Assembly: GCA_034687125.1 (NCBI GenBank)
Contig: JAQGBZ010000022.1
Span: 186,001-250,000, forward strand
Direction: 5' to 3'
DNA from: Neelides folsomi
Taxonomy: Eukaryota; Arthropoda; Collembola; Neelipleona; Neelidae
Length of the DNA stretch: 64,000 nucleotides
The notes under the pieces were generated by a model. That model ran no database searches and was not told where the DNA came from. It was given only the letters and a program-made list of their open reading frames with translations. Below, one piece after another: positions 13,301-26,912 of this stretch. Positions within the stretch are counted from its first letter, which is position 1. Every line of letters begins with the position of its first letter. The translations under genes were made by a program, and so were the position numbers.

Positions 13301-16300
13301 ATGAAGACCTCACCATGGAGCCACTCCAACCCTCACAAGAACACCCACACGGGTTCGCAATCAATAGAAGAACCCCTTAATTACTCTACGATTCAACATT
13401 TGAAAGTATAAAATGCAATTTCATCCTAATCCCAATCCAATCTCACTCCTTTATAAATGAAACATTTTACTACATAACACATCAGTACTACACGTATGAT
13501 ACATGTACTCGTATGTAACTGTATACGCAACTACAAGGTACTTGTATACGTATCATATGAATAATAATGTATTCGATGTTTACACCTTTTCAAAGCCCTT
13601 GTTTTTGACAAGATTTTAGAACTTTTAACACTTTGATCAAAATAATGTCAAACTCCTATGACATAAATCCAAGAATCACCATACATTATTTGTATTTGAC
13701 AAATAGTATTAAGGTTTTTGATAGGAGAGAACAAGAAATGTGCTTTTAGAATGATACATGGCTCGGATGCGGAACCGACGTGACGCTTTAATGCATTCTA
13801 ACGTTCAGAACAATGAATGTTTTTGTAGAATCATCCGCTTGGCAAATCCTTTAACCACCTCATTTATAATGAATTTCCTTTGAATCATATGTTATGAGTT
13901 CAAATGTTACGATGATTGGCGTCGTCTTTGAAGAAATCACACATTCTTATTATCCAAACTTCTGCATTATTTATCAAAGGTATATTTCAATTAATGCTTT
14001 GAATTTTGAGCTAATGACCGCAAGATTAATGAATTGAAAGGTAAAAGGAGTTCATAGGTCAAAGTTTAAACGCCCATTTCATTTTTTGCCCTCTTGAGCT
14101 CGATTGTTTTTCTAACGATGAGCTGGAATCTGAACTAATAGGCATAAAAGAAGAGAGATAAATAAGAACTTTATGTAAATTAACCTTAAGGCATTTGGTA
14201 ATGTCGGTAGAGCTATTACGCCTTATATCCATATACAAATAATACTAATGTGCCTTTATGATATAGGACATGCATTTATAGGCATTTCATATATGTATGT
14301 ATGACCAGGCATCATTCAAATTAATTGCGTAGACATATAGAAATTTCCAATTTATCATGAAAGCAAGGTCAAAATTACTCTCGAGAATTTCTTGAAACAG
14401 ATGAAGGCTTGTGTGAGATAAGGGGAAGACTGGAAACGGGCAACGGAGCTGTCGACGGGAGTTGGGGAAAATTCTTGACGGGGATGAAGGGAGAAGATGG
14501 ATGGAAATGAAGTTATTGAGCACCTGGAGGTCCCTGGTGAGTCCAGTGCTTTGGTGCCCATAGGGAGCCCTCATTTCCGCAAGGCCAAAAAACGAAATAT
14601 AAAGACATTAAGGCGTCTTCCTCTTATTGCGAAGCCCTGGCGAGTGGGAGTTGGTGGAGGAATTATGAATTCAAGTCGTGGGTTCTTTTTTTCCTTCACT
14701 CTCCTCATCCTCTTCCTCTTTTTTCCCATCATCAATCTTTGATATGACAAAAAGTGTAGGAAAGTGGAAGAGGGCCCTCGGCTTCCAATACAAGTTAATT
14801 TGGTCATATACCTAGGCCAAGATAGAGAGACCCTCCTTCAGATGAGCAGAGGAGAGAATGTGGAATTTTATTTTCCTTTGACCTGATCCTGAGTGCCGAT
14901 GGAAGTAGAGGTAACTTCGATAACTTGATTTGGAGAAGCGAGCGGAGCATTTGGAACAAGATTGGAAATTAAGCCTTGGCTCTATGCTTTCTTATTTTTT
15001 CATCCTATTTATTTAGGAAGCATGATAAGTTACGTAATAAGCAAAACTCTCAACTCTTCATAATATCAATTGAGACCTTCCGTATATCAAAATATGTCAG
15101 AATCATTTATATCAAACTGTATCAATTTGATCGGGTATGTTTAAATATTTTTAACTTAAAGTGAAGCCTCGAAGCCAAACTGCGAAATAATTTTTGATCT
15201 GATTAATAATTTATTCATTTAAAAAAACTGAAACTTTCCATTTCCTCATGTATAACAAAAAACATAGAAAATACGTATTTTGATTTCATAAATCTTGAAA
15301 TAGTTAAAAATCTTGCGAGCATTCCATACGAACTCAAGATGTATAAAATATTTGAAGTGTATACTTATGTATTACAATCATACTACTCGTATTTATGAAT
15401 TTTGCAGTGATGAACATTTCCATTGCTAACACTCGGATTTTGCACAAGATGAAATAATATGTGAAGGTGTAATTTGGGAAAGTGTGTTGGTGTGGGATCT
15501 GTGGGAAGTATGTTCTTATTATTTTGTTCCTCTGCGGGAATTCCTTGGGGAGCAGAGGAGGCGAACGAGCTGGCGGAGTTTCGCCGGGCCTCGTCGTACT
15601 CCTTCGCCCAGCCAGAGCGCGTCTCCCTGGAGAGAACTCCGAGGAGGAATCGGGAACGCAATCCACGGAACCCATGTGGGACTCCCTTCGTAAATGAGGG
15701 AACGGTAATGAGAGAGCGAAGCCAAGTCACCGGATCCCCACGGAGCTCCACATTCTCCCACTCTCTTCATTATCCAAACTCGAGTTGGAAATCAAATGAA
15801 GAAGCTACAACCAGAAGTGATCTCGTAACTTACTTATATATCACTCATACATACTCGATATACTTATACGTCTAAGAATCTCATAATAGAAACGTTTTAT
15901 AAACTAATACAGAATAGTGTCTCCGTACCTCAGTAGTTCAGTAGATATTGTGTTTGGATAAATAAATATGCATGAAACGTATTTAACCCGGCTTCTATCC
16001 TATCTCAGTTGTTGGGAGAGTTCAGAATTATAATAAAAGGGCAACCTTACCGTCGACAGAATATAAAAATCCATATTATCACTCTGGGATTCATGGTGAA
16101 ATTATGGAAGGAGTGTTTTGAGGGAGCCTGTCGAGGTGGTGCCTTTGAGTGTCCCTTGAGAGTCCAACGACTTTCTCCTTCTCCTTTCAACGGAAGGGGT
16201 TAAAGGTATTCGTATTCCTCGAGGAACCGAAAAAATGCAAATCTATGTGTGGAAGGACTTCCATGCATGTATTTATTTCATATTCCACTATGATTTTTCC

Positions 16301-19300
16301 TTTGAACCTGATCTTTCTTGACACTTCCTTAAATTTGACTAGGGAGCTGGCGACTCTTGCATTATTTAATCCCCCTCCCCCCTTTTTTCATACTTTCGCT
16401 TACCGAAAGGCCAATAACATACATCCTCATTTTTCTCCTTGACTTACTCAGCCTCTGAAGTCTCAAGTGTGTAGAAAATTCTGATTGTGTTTTAATGAAT
16501 CATTACATTTTACTTCCTTCGCTTCTCACTTTTCTCACCTTCACATAAAATTTTCCTAAATTATGGGATTTAGGAGATTTGTCATAATTTTCTGATATTC
16601 AACAAATCCATAAGAATTATTACAAGACAAATTATGATTGACAATTCAATTCCTATAAGGATGTTTTCTTTATAAGAATGGGTGAGTTAAATGAATAGGA
16701 TAAAAAAAGTTGGAAAAATTTTCCATAAAAAAGAAATGAACATTTAAATTGTTGAATAGAACAAATGGGAGATGTAGAAATTCGTGGGTTTGGGAAACAT
16801 AGAAATTAGATGGATCTCGTGTGGGTAAGAAGCGGAAGAATGGGAGGAAGATTGTATTATTTGAAGTTTTCGGTCAAAGAAATGGCTTGAAACATAGGAA
16901 GGGGCCCTTTGTTAATTTTGAGCCAGGCAGCAGTTTCTCGGGATAATTGGATGAATTTCTATTGGGGAGGCTGACTGTGGACGTGGAAGGGGGCCCTTGG
17001 GAGGTTCCTCCGACGTAATGACGGGTGGGAGACCTAAATCCCCATTTTTGCATAAATTCCGTCTGGAATGGGATCCGAGGTGTCTCTGAGTTCCCTTTCT
17101 TATCTCCGCTCATTCCTCTCCCACCCGCCCTCCTCTCAATAAATTTCTCTCCGAACAACTCAAACTCCAGAGGAGCAGAGTTGGAAGAACCCGCGTTGGG
17201 AGTTTGGGAAAGCGAGAGAACCGGGGGGTTCGTTCCCCTTATGGGATTCTTAGAATGAGCTAAGAGCCTCAGAGACCCGTCTCGCTCCTCCTGAGACCCA
17301 CAACTGGCCACAATTCTCCCTTCAGACTCTCTAATGAGAGACGTTTTCTTTGCTCAAAGAACATTCCCGGTGTTCTCCTGGGAAGACGCTTCCCTCTTCT
17401 CATCCTGCATAAATCCTCAAGGAAAGTTGTTGGATTAAGCCATTTAAAAAGGAGGAAATTCGAAATCTCATTTTACAAAATTGTCAACCCTTTGCCTTTC
17501 CTTGTTGAGGAAAATAGCGCAGAATGAAAAATGTTGGATTGTATGTGTCTTCAAATGGAGCCTTTCACACCTCCCCTACACTGATTTATACAAAAGATAA
17601 ATTAGAAAGCCCATCTTGGGAATTATCTCAAATTTTTGTCTTCGTCTCCCTCAACCCCTTCCTTTAAGCACGTCTTCTTCACCCCTTTTCAATTTTTTCG
17701 AGGATTAATGAATAAATTGAAGAATTTTTTACGCTCATTTCCCTTGTTTAACTTAACCTTACTCAATGATGTAAACAATTTAACAACTTAATAATATTTA
17801 CGTATTCTGACATTTTTATATAAAAAATTATGTTTTGAAAATTCTAGACGCAATTGTTTTAGTAAATAGTATGTTATTAACTAGACTAGAACGCGTAAAT
17901 ATAAAATATATTTAAAAGTGGTTTCTGCATTTGCGGCAAAACTCGCCATTAATTTGAATGAAGAATAATGAAGGTAATGAGAGGGAATTTAGTCGTGAGA
18001 ATGAGGATCAATTTTTCTTAAAGGGTGTTTCTAAACAACGTAGGGTCTCTTAATAAGGGGCTCCCTTAGGACCTCCTTTCTCCCTTTATCCCATTCATCG
18101 AGACGAGCTCTTTCTCGTTAATCCTGCTATGAGACTTTCAGTTCTCCTCAAGGAGAAATCCCTTTTCTCCATCAGTCCCCATCGCTTCAAGCCTCTCGTC
18201 TTATAACTACATTCACATTTCCCTGCATATAAAATATGTTGGTTCAACGTAATGTGTTATTCTTTAGCGTAAGGTTAAAGAATGTGAGCATAAGACCTCC
18301 ATATGCATACCCTTGATCACTTGAGCAAGTCGGGGGAAGATGAAGTAAAGTAATTCATCACGGAGGAGTTTGAAGTGGAACTCAATTCTCGTGATGAAAT
18401 CATCTCGCATCGTTTTTCAACCATCTCGCACGAGACTCCCACTTCATTACAACAGAACAGAGTGGAGTGGGAGAGAGGGAGGGATTATAATATGAGGATT
18501 AATTTCCGAAATGGGGCGCTTTTGGAGCAGAGAAGGAAACTTGGGACCTGAGGGAATTCAACCCGGACTTTTCGAGACGATCCTCTTGGGAGAAATGGAG
18601 ACAGCCAGGCAGAGGCAAATGAAAAGGTGACACAAGACACCGGCAGACTCAAAGTTTCAATCTCTTGGACAAAGTGTATCTTTCATGAGAATTCAAATGG
18701 AGAATTTGGCCCTTTGAATATCATCTCACATTTTCCCTTTGATCCCGAGAAATTCACTTTGAGAGCTCTCACGGTTCCCACCCTTCAATTTACTCCGCCA
18801 CTTACTCCTGTTCTTATTAACATTTTAATCCGCCATCTCCATATTTCAGATATGAATAATTATTATCCAATGCTCTTTATTAATAATTAATATGTAGTGT
18901 ATGCCAAGTGTTAAATAAAATTACAGAACTACTAACTATAAGAGATGAATTCTCAATTATAAATATCACAGTGATCAATACGGAACAAAAATCATAGTAT
19001 CATTTAAGGTGAATGAAGCTAATCCTACATTGTGAGTATGTCGTGTGTGTGCAGGACCTTTCTCTATTACAGCCTGGCATTTATGCATTTATTACTCAAA
19101 ATGAAAGATATACAATAATAGGAATATTTCTTATTATACTACATTAGACATATCTCAAGTTGATGGACAATTATATTGTATAAGTAATATGATATATAAC
19201 TCATAGTTAGTCCCATGCATTCGGAGTTTCAGAGTGAGTTGGGAATTATCCCAATTCCCGTGAGTGGAAGGGCAGTCGTAATTAGGCTGAGAGGGGATTG

Positions 19301-22300
19301 GTGCTTATGATTAAAGCCTTGATATTTCTCGTATGGCGAGCCTTGGCGTTCCACAAGGGCAGAGCTACCTGGGTCTCAGGGGACCCTCGAGCTCCTGGCA
19401 ACGGAAATACTCGGAGGATGTCCGGAGGAGAAAGTGGGTTCGTACATTATTAGCCTAATATCTGTTTGTGTGATTCCCTAGAGATGGGAACGCCTCCGCC
19501 GGTAGGATCGATTAGGGCGGAGTGGGGGAATCTCCTCAACCCTCCCCTCATTACTTATTCACCTTGATTGGCAGCGGAGAAGGATCAGGATTCCAATTAT
19601 TCTATCGTCCGCCCTGGAGATTGATAATTAAGTCCAAGACAGCGAGAGACAGATCGAGAACCTGACACTAAAACTCTGCCTTTCCCACAAACCCGTTTGG
19701 GGAGAGAGAGGAGAAAGCCGCCAGTTCCATTCCCCACACAGCCCGAGAAAACCTTCTTACTTTAATGAGCTCAGTACACAACGATGTTGTTTGAATCTCA
19801 GTGCCCAGATTTGGGATTTATTTAAACCCAGTATAATTTTACTATTTAATTAGACAGAATTACGTTAGCAAGCACTTGTCTAACCTGGTAAACTCAATAA
19901 ATTCTAAACTTGGACAAGAAAGCTAAATGAATTAGCTACAATTGAAAAGCTTTAAAAACTATGTCAGGAATCAAGGCGTTGTTTCAATCAATAAATTAGT
20001 TAAATCAAACAGCAACCAGCAGAATGTCACCTGTTTGAATCTTATTTATTTTGGCATTCAATAACAGAAACTTTCCACAAACTTATCATTTATCATACTT
20101 AAAAACAAATACATAACAAATAACATGTTATACCAAACCAAACCCGATAAGTTGAATTATCAAGACAAGGAACGTTTAAAAAAGCATTGTTAATGTTAAC
20201 ATCAAGCATCAACAAAAAGGATGAAATATGTTGTGTTAAGTGTTAAGAAACTCAAACGTATTTTTTTAAAACATTGTAAACTTTAATACAATTTATAACA
20301 ATTGTCTTACTAACTCAATTTTCAAAAAAATCTCGCGGAATAAATGAATAAATGCAAACTTGTGAAGGAATTAGAGTTAATTTAGATTAAAAGAAAGAGC
20401 ATCAGATGAGTTTGTGTGCTGAGGAGTTGGTTCGTCGTACCTGAGTAGTTTGGACTACTTGGGTTGAGTCTTTCGCAAATTGGGTTGGTAGGCGGGAAGG
20501 AGGGTTTGAGTCCCTCCGGGGCCGCGGAAGAAAGATTATATTTCCTCCACTACCCTTCTAATCACACTCGTTAATTAAACTGTCTCCGGAAACATCTGAA
20601 GAATAATGTACAGGTTCCCTGGGAGCCTCCGTGATAAACAAGGCGGGGGGAGCCCCGCACCTCTCCCCACCCTCCTTCCGATCTTCCGGGGAATATAAAA
20701 ATACCCGGGCGATCCCCAGGGGCACCGCCGGCTCCCCGACAACGAGCTCTCTTTTATCTCCTCCACGACATCCTCACGTCGGCCACCAGTCCTCACGAAA
20801 AACTAACGAAGAAAGTTCCTTAAGACAAAGTTCTCATCCTTCCTCAATTACTCCCTCTCCTTATCTTACAAACAAACCCCCTTAATCTCATCCTCCCCAA
20901 TTTCTCCCTATTTGAGAAATAATCGAATAAAGAAAAATGGATGTCAGAATTAATAGACAAATATCCCTCCAATGCAATGACACAAAGAATAAAACTTTAA
21001 GGGGGGTTTGGCTATTAACTTTAATGAAATGAACCTTTGTTTCTCGCGTGATCGTGGGCGTGTTTGAAGTGCGGGGGAGTAGTGGGAACCAACGCTCAAT
21101 CTCCTTTATGAGTCCTTCATTTGGGGAAGGCGGGGAGTGTGTCCCAGGGGAGAGGGACGGAATTGGGATTGATATCGGAACCCACCATTAGTTGCAGTCA
21201 AATAAGTTCCCCTGAGATGCCACTCCAAATTACGGTGGATATTTTTGACAACGTCTCCTTAGAGAAGCCCCCGAGACTTCCCCTTCCTCCGAAGGACAAG
21301 TTGACCAAGGAAAGAAGGCGGACGTGAGACGTATGGGAAATATGTTTGAAATGGGAAGATGTGTATATGGCGGCCCTCTGGGACACGCCACTCCACCTGA
21401 ATCCTCTTCAGCCCAATTATGATTTATGCCTCGGCTCCCTCAGTTCTCAAAATGAATCTCCGTCGCCTTCCGGCCCACTCGCAAAACTCCCAATAAACAA
21501 ATTGGCTTATGTATAAAATATGCTCGACCTTTTCAAATATTACATACAATATTTCCACTATTTTTGAGTTATTTAAGATCATTATAAGTACAATATGAAA
21601 AAATGTCTCAATAAAATGTCAAGTATTTTATATGTTCAGGTACGGTAATTAACAGAACAGAATGCCGCCTACACTTCTAATGCATATTTAAATGCTAAAA
21701 TTTATTTACGACTCTCCCAAGTTCCTTATGATCATGATAAGGGAAACAAAGGAAATAATTTGTATATGAGTGTTTTTAAGTGGAACTCTGAAGACCATGA
21801 GTTTGTGAGTTTTCGATTTGAGAGCCACTTTGGCTGAGAAAGGAATTTAAAGAGAAAACATGAATAAAGAATGGGAAGAAGATGAAAGAGGCATTGTGTG
21901 GGGTATCGTAATGAGTCCGCGACACCCGAAGCACTTTCCTTCGCTAATTACTCATTCCGTGGAGTGATGGGAGGGAGAAAGGCCAATTTAAGGACAATAT
22001 TCCGCCTCTATAATTAAGAAAAGTCGGAACCGCCTTCTTGAATTTTTCATTCTCACCAGTTCTGCCACTCCAATTAGACTACAATAAGAGGACATTTTAC
22101 ACTTCTGGGTTCTTCAACTACTCAATGTGAGAGAGAGACGATAACAATTTTTATAATTGTTCCTGTAGAGCTAATTTAAATAGGGTTGTTTTCATTATAA
22201 TTAGACCTGTACATACTCCATGGTACATCAGGATTTTTGTTATAAGCTATAAAAGTTAAAATGAATGGTAAATAGAGCGCCTTTATTTATATTATGTAAT

Positions 22301-23570
22301 TGTTTATTTCATTCATAGTGTTTTTGTCGATTCAAATGTCACAAGACATGCCAATTTCTAATATTGTATGAAGATAATATTTAAATAAATTGATTACATA
22401 TAATTATAATGAAAGTGAAATTTGCAAATATCCTTCAAGATATTTCCAAATTAATTTAAAAGTTAACTTATATTTTAAATAGCATCGTTCTCTATACAAA
22501 TGTACAAATATTTTAATTATTGTTAAATAATCACTGATTTAGAATAAGAGAATACTTTGCTCTTCCGCAAAGTGCTTAAATATGTAGCATCATAGTTTTT
22601 ATAATCATAAACGACATTTAATAGGGAAGGTTTCAACGATTTACATAGAATGAAAATTTATGATAATAAATACTGTACTTTAAAATATCAATTTCAACAA
22701 GTAAGTAAATTAATTGGTGTAAAATATTGATTCCCGATGAATTTGGATTTGTTTCAAAACAATTCTTTACATTTAAGGTGCCGATAATAATCAATAAATT
22801 GAATTTGCCAAAGTCTTTTCCTCCCATCATTCAGGTAAATGTCAAATGGGGGAAAGCAAACCATCAAATTTTGGGTGCAATGAGTGATGGCCCGACCTAA
22901 CGTTTTAATTCTTCATCAATCAATTAAAGAAAGACACTTACGCTTAAGGAAGACCGCCCTCGGCTTCGCCTGCTTCCGTCGAGACATCACTGATAGTCTT
23001 TTGCTCGTGATCCGACGAAATGGAATGAGGAGAAAAAAGGTCGGCCGACGTGAAAGCGATGGGTTAGATGAGCACGTGGAGTCTCACCACCCGCCTTCTT
23101 CCTCTCTTTTCCCCCTTCCTTCCGAGTTGGCAAAAAAGTTTGTGTTGTTGTTGAGCTGGGAAATGGCTTTTCCCTAACTAAATTTCTTTGGGCCACGATG
23201 TAAATCTCACAGTGGGAAGTGATAATGAAGTGGGAAGATTTTGGCGATTAGTTGGATAGAGACGAATTTTGGATGTTGGTAGGCCGGTTTGCGGGGAAAG
23301 AATGAAATAACCTTGCCCAAGCGGAGAATATTAATCCCGGAGAAATTCCCTCGGGATTTGCACGGGACGCAAGCGTTCTTTCTCCGTTCCACAACCTTTC
23401 TACATACAATACATAGACACAAAAGACTTGTAAGTATTTGCCTACGTACGGAGCGTAAACACTTGACTTTTGTGCTTTCGCCTTTTTACATTACGCAATA
23501 TTTATAAGTTCCCATCGATGAAATACCATACTACGATTCACCATACTTACACGCATTACTATACGTAATT

Positions 23571-23613
23571 TACTAAATACCTTAATAATTATAAATTATT
23601 AAGGTATTTAGTA
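23571..23613. repeat. Perfect hairpin, 20-bp arms, 3-base loop
   Basis: The 20 bases at 23571-23590 (TACTAAATACCTTAATAATT) are the exact reverse complement of 23594-23613, separated by ATA. It lies in AT-rich DNA about 700 bases downstream of the SEH1 stop codon. It may be the tip of a small inverted-repeat transposon or a cruciform-forming site. Confidence 0.9.
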
Positions 23614-24303
23614 TATTTTTATAAAGTTTCTCCTTCTTTGTAAACTAAATGAGTTTATAAATCAAATTAAATACAATGGGTAATAAAGATTTTTTCACAC
23701 TAAATACTTTTTGTCAAAAGAAAGTCATCTCAATCAGTTTCAGTTAAAATAATTTAATAGTCAAGATAAATAAGCTGGATGGTGAATTGTAACGATTTTT
23801 AACTATTATAGCTTTTTAATTTTACTTGAACATTTATGTATAATTCTACCTAATTTCCCTTATGTAATATGATAATATGTAATGATGCCAAATAATTATT
23901 GAATCAAAGGTTAATAAATTGAGTTTCAATGTTTCATTTTCGCATTTCTTTATATCAAAAAGATAATTTAAATTATTATGAACTTTAACATTATTACATG
24001 AGTCTTGTTTCGCATCTTTCGATAAATATTATAATTACTAACACACATACACATGTAAATTGGTATTTATATAATCTATTTGCAAAAGGAGTTCAATTAA
24101 AACAATATTGAAGAATTGGAAAACAAGAAATTACATGCTAACAAACCACAAAGATGAAAAGTTACATTTTGCTATCCAATATTGGCTAATTAAGACTTTA
24201 ATAAAGAGGTATTTTAATAAGTAGGAATATCAGTTTGAAAAATTATTCGGCTTCAAAATACCGGATTGCAATTATTAATAACTTTAAATTAAGTAAATTA
24301 TTT

Positions 24304-26130
24304 CTAATGCCAAACTACGTCTTTATTACTTGCAGACGGACCAAGTTTAAGATATCTTGAGCTAGGAGTTGAAGTCGTGCTAGGGAGAGCCTCAGTAGCT
24401 GGACCAGGTTCTGATTGAGAACCATCGCCCTTGAGGATAGAAACACAACGCCATGTGCCCAAAAGATTTCCTGAATAAATAATAATAATTTTAAGCATTA
24501 TTTTTTTACAAATAAAAATTAAATACTTATTTAAACAATACTATACAATGTATTTATTATAGTTTTTAATCAGGTTATTATTTTATTATAAATGGACATG
24601 ATTCCCAATCGAGGTAAATATACTGTGTAGTAAGCACCGTACTTCTGCATTTTAAACTAAATGTAAGTAAGAAATAGGTTATATCTAAAAAAAAACGCAC
24701 AAGTATGATGCCCACATTGTACAATTAGCCGATTGGTCTATAAAATACCTTTCCACATCCGAACTCTTCCATCGTCACCAGAAGAGGCGACCATTGTTCC
24801 CGTTACATTCCACGCTACTCTCCATACTGGTGAATTGTGATCTGTCCCGATAAGAACATGATGAGCAGCCAGTCTTCGACCACTTGGCTCTTCTTCAAAT
24901 CTATACAAATAATAAAATTAGTCATTTGAATACAAGAACGTGAATAGAATATACTTAAATATAATATGTAATTTTACTTCAGAGGATCGAATGAGAACAA
25001 TTTGAGATCTTTCGAAGCTACAGCAAGCATATGATAAGTTCGTCCAAGGTTGGGAGCAAATGCTAAATCATTTACTGGGTCTGGACAATCTGTCAGTGCT
25101 TCAACCTGAATATGTTACAATACAATATAATTATCAAATTTAAAAATTACATGATGCTCAAAATTTATTAAATCTTGTTTAAACAATTTTATTCTCAAAA
25201 TTTGATAAGACTATTTAAATCACTGAATATAAAACTCTAATTAAATAATAACATACCCTAGCCCAACGACGTCCGTTTTCATTGAATTCATAGATAAAAA
25301 CTTTTGGAGTGTCAGGTGTAGGATCGTCAGATCCAACAGCGAGAATTGGAGCATAATGCCTAGGATAGGTTGGATTCCACGCCAGGGATGAGCAAGAAGC
25401 TTTGACGGAAATTTCATGTTGTAATGACCACTGGGTCAAATTCATAACATCAGGAGCTTCATAAATTCGAACAAACCCATCAGCAGAACATGTAGCGAGC
25501 ATCAGCCCAAGGTACTTTGGGCCAAATTTTACATCGGTCACACTTGTTCGAGAATCTACAAGAGTTGTTCTCTTCACCCAATGAGTTCCAGTGTGAGTTC
25601 CTCCTCTTTCTCCTGTTGCAACTTCCCCAACTTTATATTAAAAAATTTCATATCACAAAAGTATTATAAAATACGCAACAAAATCTTTTCTAAATCACTA
25701 TCTAATAAATTATAAAATAAGCATCGTATACATTAAGAAAATTATTTTACGATATATTTACCGACTTCCTCCCATACAGCAGCTGTCCTGTCAAAGGAAC
25801 ATGTTGCAATGACTTGTCCATATTCTGGATTCGCCCAAGTCACCTATAAAATGTTAAATCATAAGGGGAATTTATTCTAATTAAATAAATTATAAACATT
25901 TAAAAGAAATGGTTAATACAATTTTTAATTTTATAACTTACTTTCCAAACCGATCCACTGTGAGCTTTCCAAGCAGCTTTTGATGCCCAAGTTCCTGTAG
26001 AAGGATCAAGCTCCCAAATTCGTACTGTTTGATCTGAAGAGCATGTGGCCATCCTCGTTCCATAAAAGTCGTAGGCGACATCGTGGATCAGGTCCTTGTG
26101 CTCCGTTCGCATCTTCCGTGCCACGAACAT
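24304..26130 (-). CDS. SEH1L: Nucleoporin SEH1 (WD40 protein)
   Basis: SEH1 is a WD40 beta-propeller of the outer-ring Nup107-160 nuclear pore complex and also of GATOR2, which signals amino-acid state to TORC1. Six coding exons join in phase on the minus strand: 26130-25942, 25843-25762, 25630-25257, 25105-24978, 24900-24749 and 24470-24304, giving 363 residues, close to the usual length of about 360. The N-terminus [18 protein letters not shown], the blocks [43 protein letters not shown], and the late [10 protein letters not shown] repeat are diagnostic of SEH1 rather than SEC13. An acceptor (TTTTATTCAG) sits one base before the ATG, so a non-coding first exon must lie upstream. No canonical AATAAA was seen close to the stop. 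Confidence 0.95.
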
Positions 26131-26829
26131 CCTGAATAAAATATTTTTATTTTAGAAATATAAAAATTATATTAAAAAGCAAAGTGTTTTTTAATAATAC
26201 CGATAATACCAAATATATCCAATTATTGTGCATCAACTTACTTTAACTTGTTGATTATAATATTTGCCAGGTTGGTTAACTTAATTATTAGTTATAAAAC
26301 TAATAATTTTAAAACTATTAGGTTGAAATTAAGAAAAATGAGCAAATGCCGAATTCAGAGTTTTATTTTTCTGTTCTTTCAGTTCAAGTCATGTTGTACT
26401 TGAATGCGTAGTAGGAAATAGGATTTCTGCAACTCGACTTTTCCTCATTGTCTCTTTTCCCCCAAAGAACCGTTTAGATACGAGGTAGGAATTATTGCAT
26501 TTGTTTATAAAGTACTTATTTATTAGTATTTCATGAATTGATTATAATGGACCATTAAACATTATTAAGATTAAGTTCCACTAAAATGGCGGTAATGTCT
26601 GTTATGATTACGGTATTCCGTGTATGATTTTTTTAAATGACCACTTGCTCATTCATTCAATTTCATTCATGGAAACATTTATATTCCTTGGTGTAATTTT
26701 TTTCAGTGTCAGATTTGTATTGAATATTTTTTATCGAGTATTGAGAGTTATCGTAATTGTAATATTTTTTAAATTTTTGTAATCAATTGAGATCATTTGA
26801 AGCTTGTCACAAGAAGCCTTGACTGAATC
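26131..26829. other. Divergent spacer upstream of SEH1
   Basis: This stretch must contain the SEH1 5' leader exon, because a splice acceptor directly precedes its start codon, but I cannot place the exon. No other coding sequence is visible. The DNA is AT-rich. Confidence 0.4.
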
Positions 26830-26912
26830 ATGACGAGTTGCATTGTTCCTCCTTGCGAAGCCGACTTCTCAGCATGTCCGTTCGACAGAAGAAAACCAAT
26901 CTCAGTTTTAAG
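26830..26912 (+). CDS. Candidate first coding exon of the CIMIP2C gene
   Basis: An ATG opens 27 codons (beginning MTSCIVPPCEADF, ending RRKPISVL) plus two bases, followed by a weak donor (AAG before GTGGTT). If joined to an acceptor at 28294-28295 the frame continues through FGKDV into the MPFREG start of the CIMIP2C exon without a stop. Phase agreement could be chance (about one in three). The vertebrate protein begins close to the conserved block, so this extension is not required. Confidence 0.3.

Larger units (their letters stand above)
7675..24303. other. Gene-poor 16.6 kb, no gene recognised
   Basis: No exon with both splice signals and protein resemblance was found. The stretch alternates AT-rich DNA with GC-richer blocks about 0.3-1 kb long (around 8300-8720, 9130-9780, 10440-10700, 12780-13300, 15480-15780, 17000-17300, 19330-19760, 20450-20880). 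In these blocks several frames are open on both strands at once, which is expected of stop-poor GC-rich DNA. They could be regulatory islands, unrecognised exons or long-intron sequence. No tRNA cloverleaf or rRNA was seen. Confidence 0.45.

Noticed and set aside
12921-13364. Overlapping frames of 62-147 codons on both strands
   Set aside because: All fall in one GC-rich island where stops are rare; no frame has splice context or a recognisable domain.
15383-15875. Six overlapping frames up to 133 codons
   Set aside because: Several frames open on both strands at once in a GC-richer block; no family resemblance.
17025-17311. 145-codon minus frame and its plus-strand shadow
   Set aside because: Low-complexity proline/serine-type translation with no splice sites or domain; a chance opening is more likely.
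20490-20520. Possible tRNA B-box-like GGGTTTGAGTCCCT
   Set aside because: No matching A-box or cloverleaf could be folded around it.
20575-20885. Frames on both strands near 20.6-20.9 kb
   Set aside because: GC-rich block, mutually overlapping, no motif.
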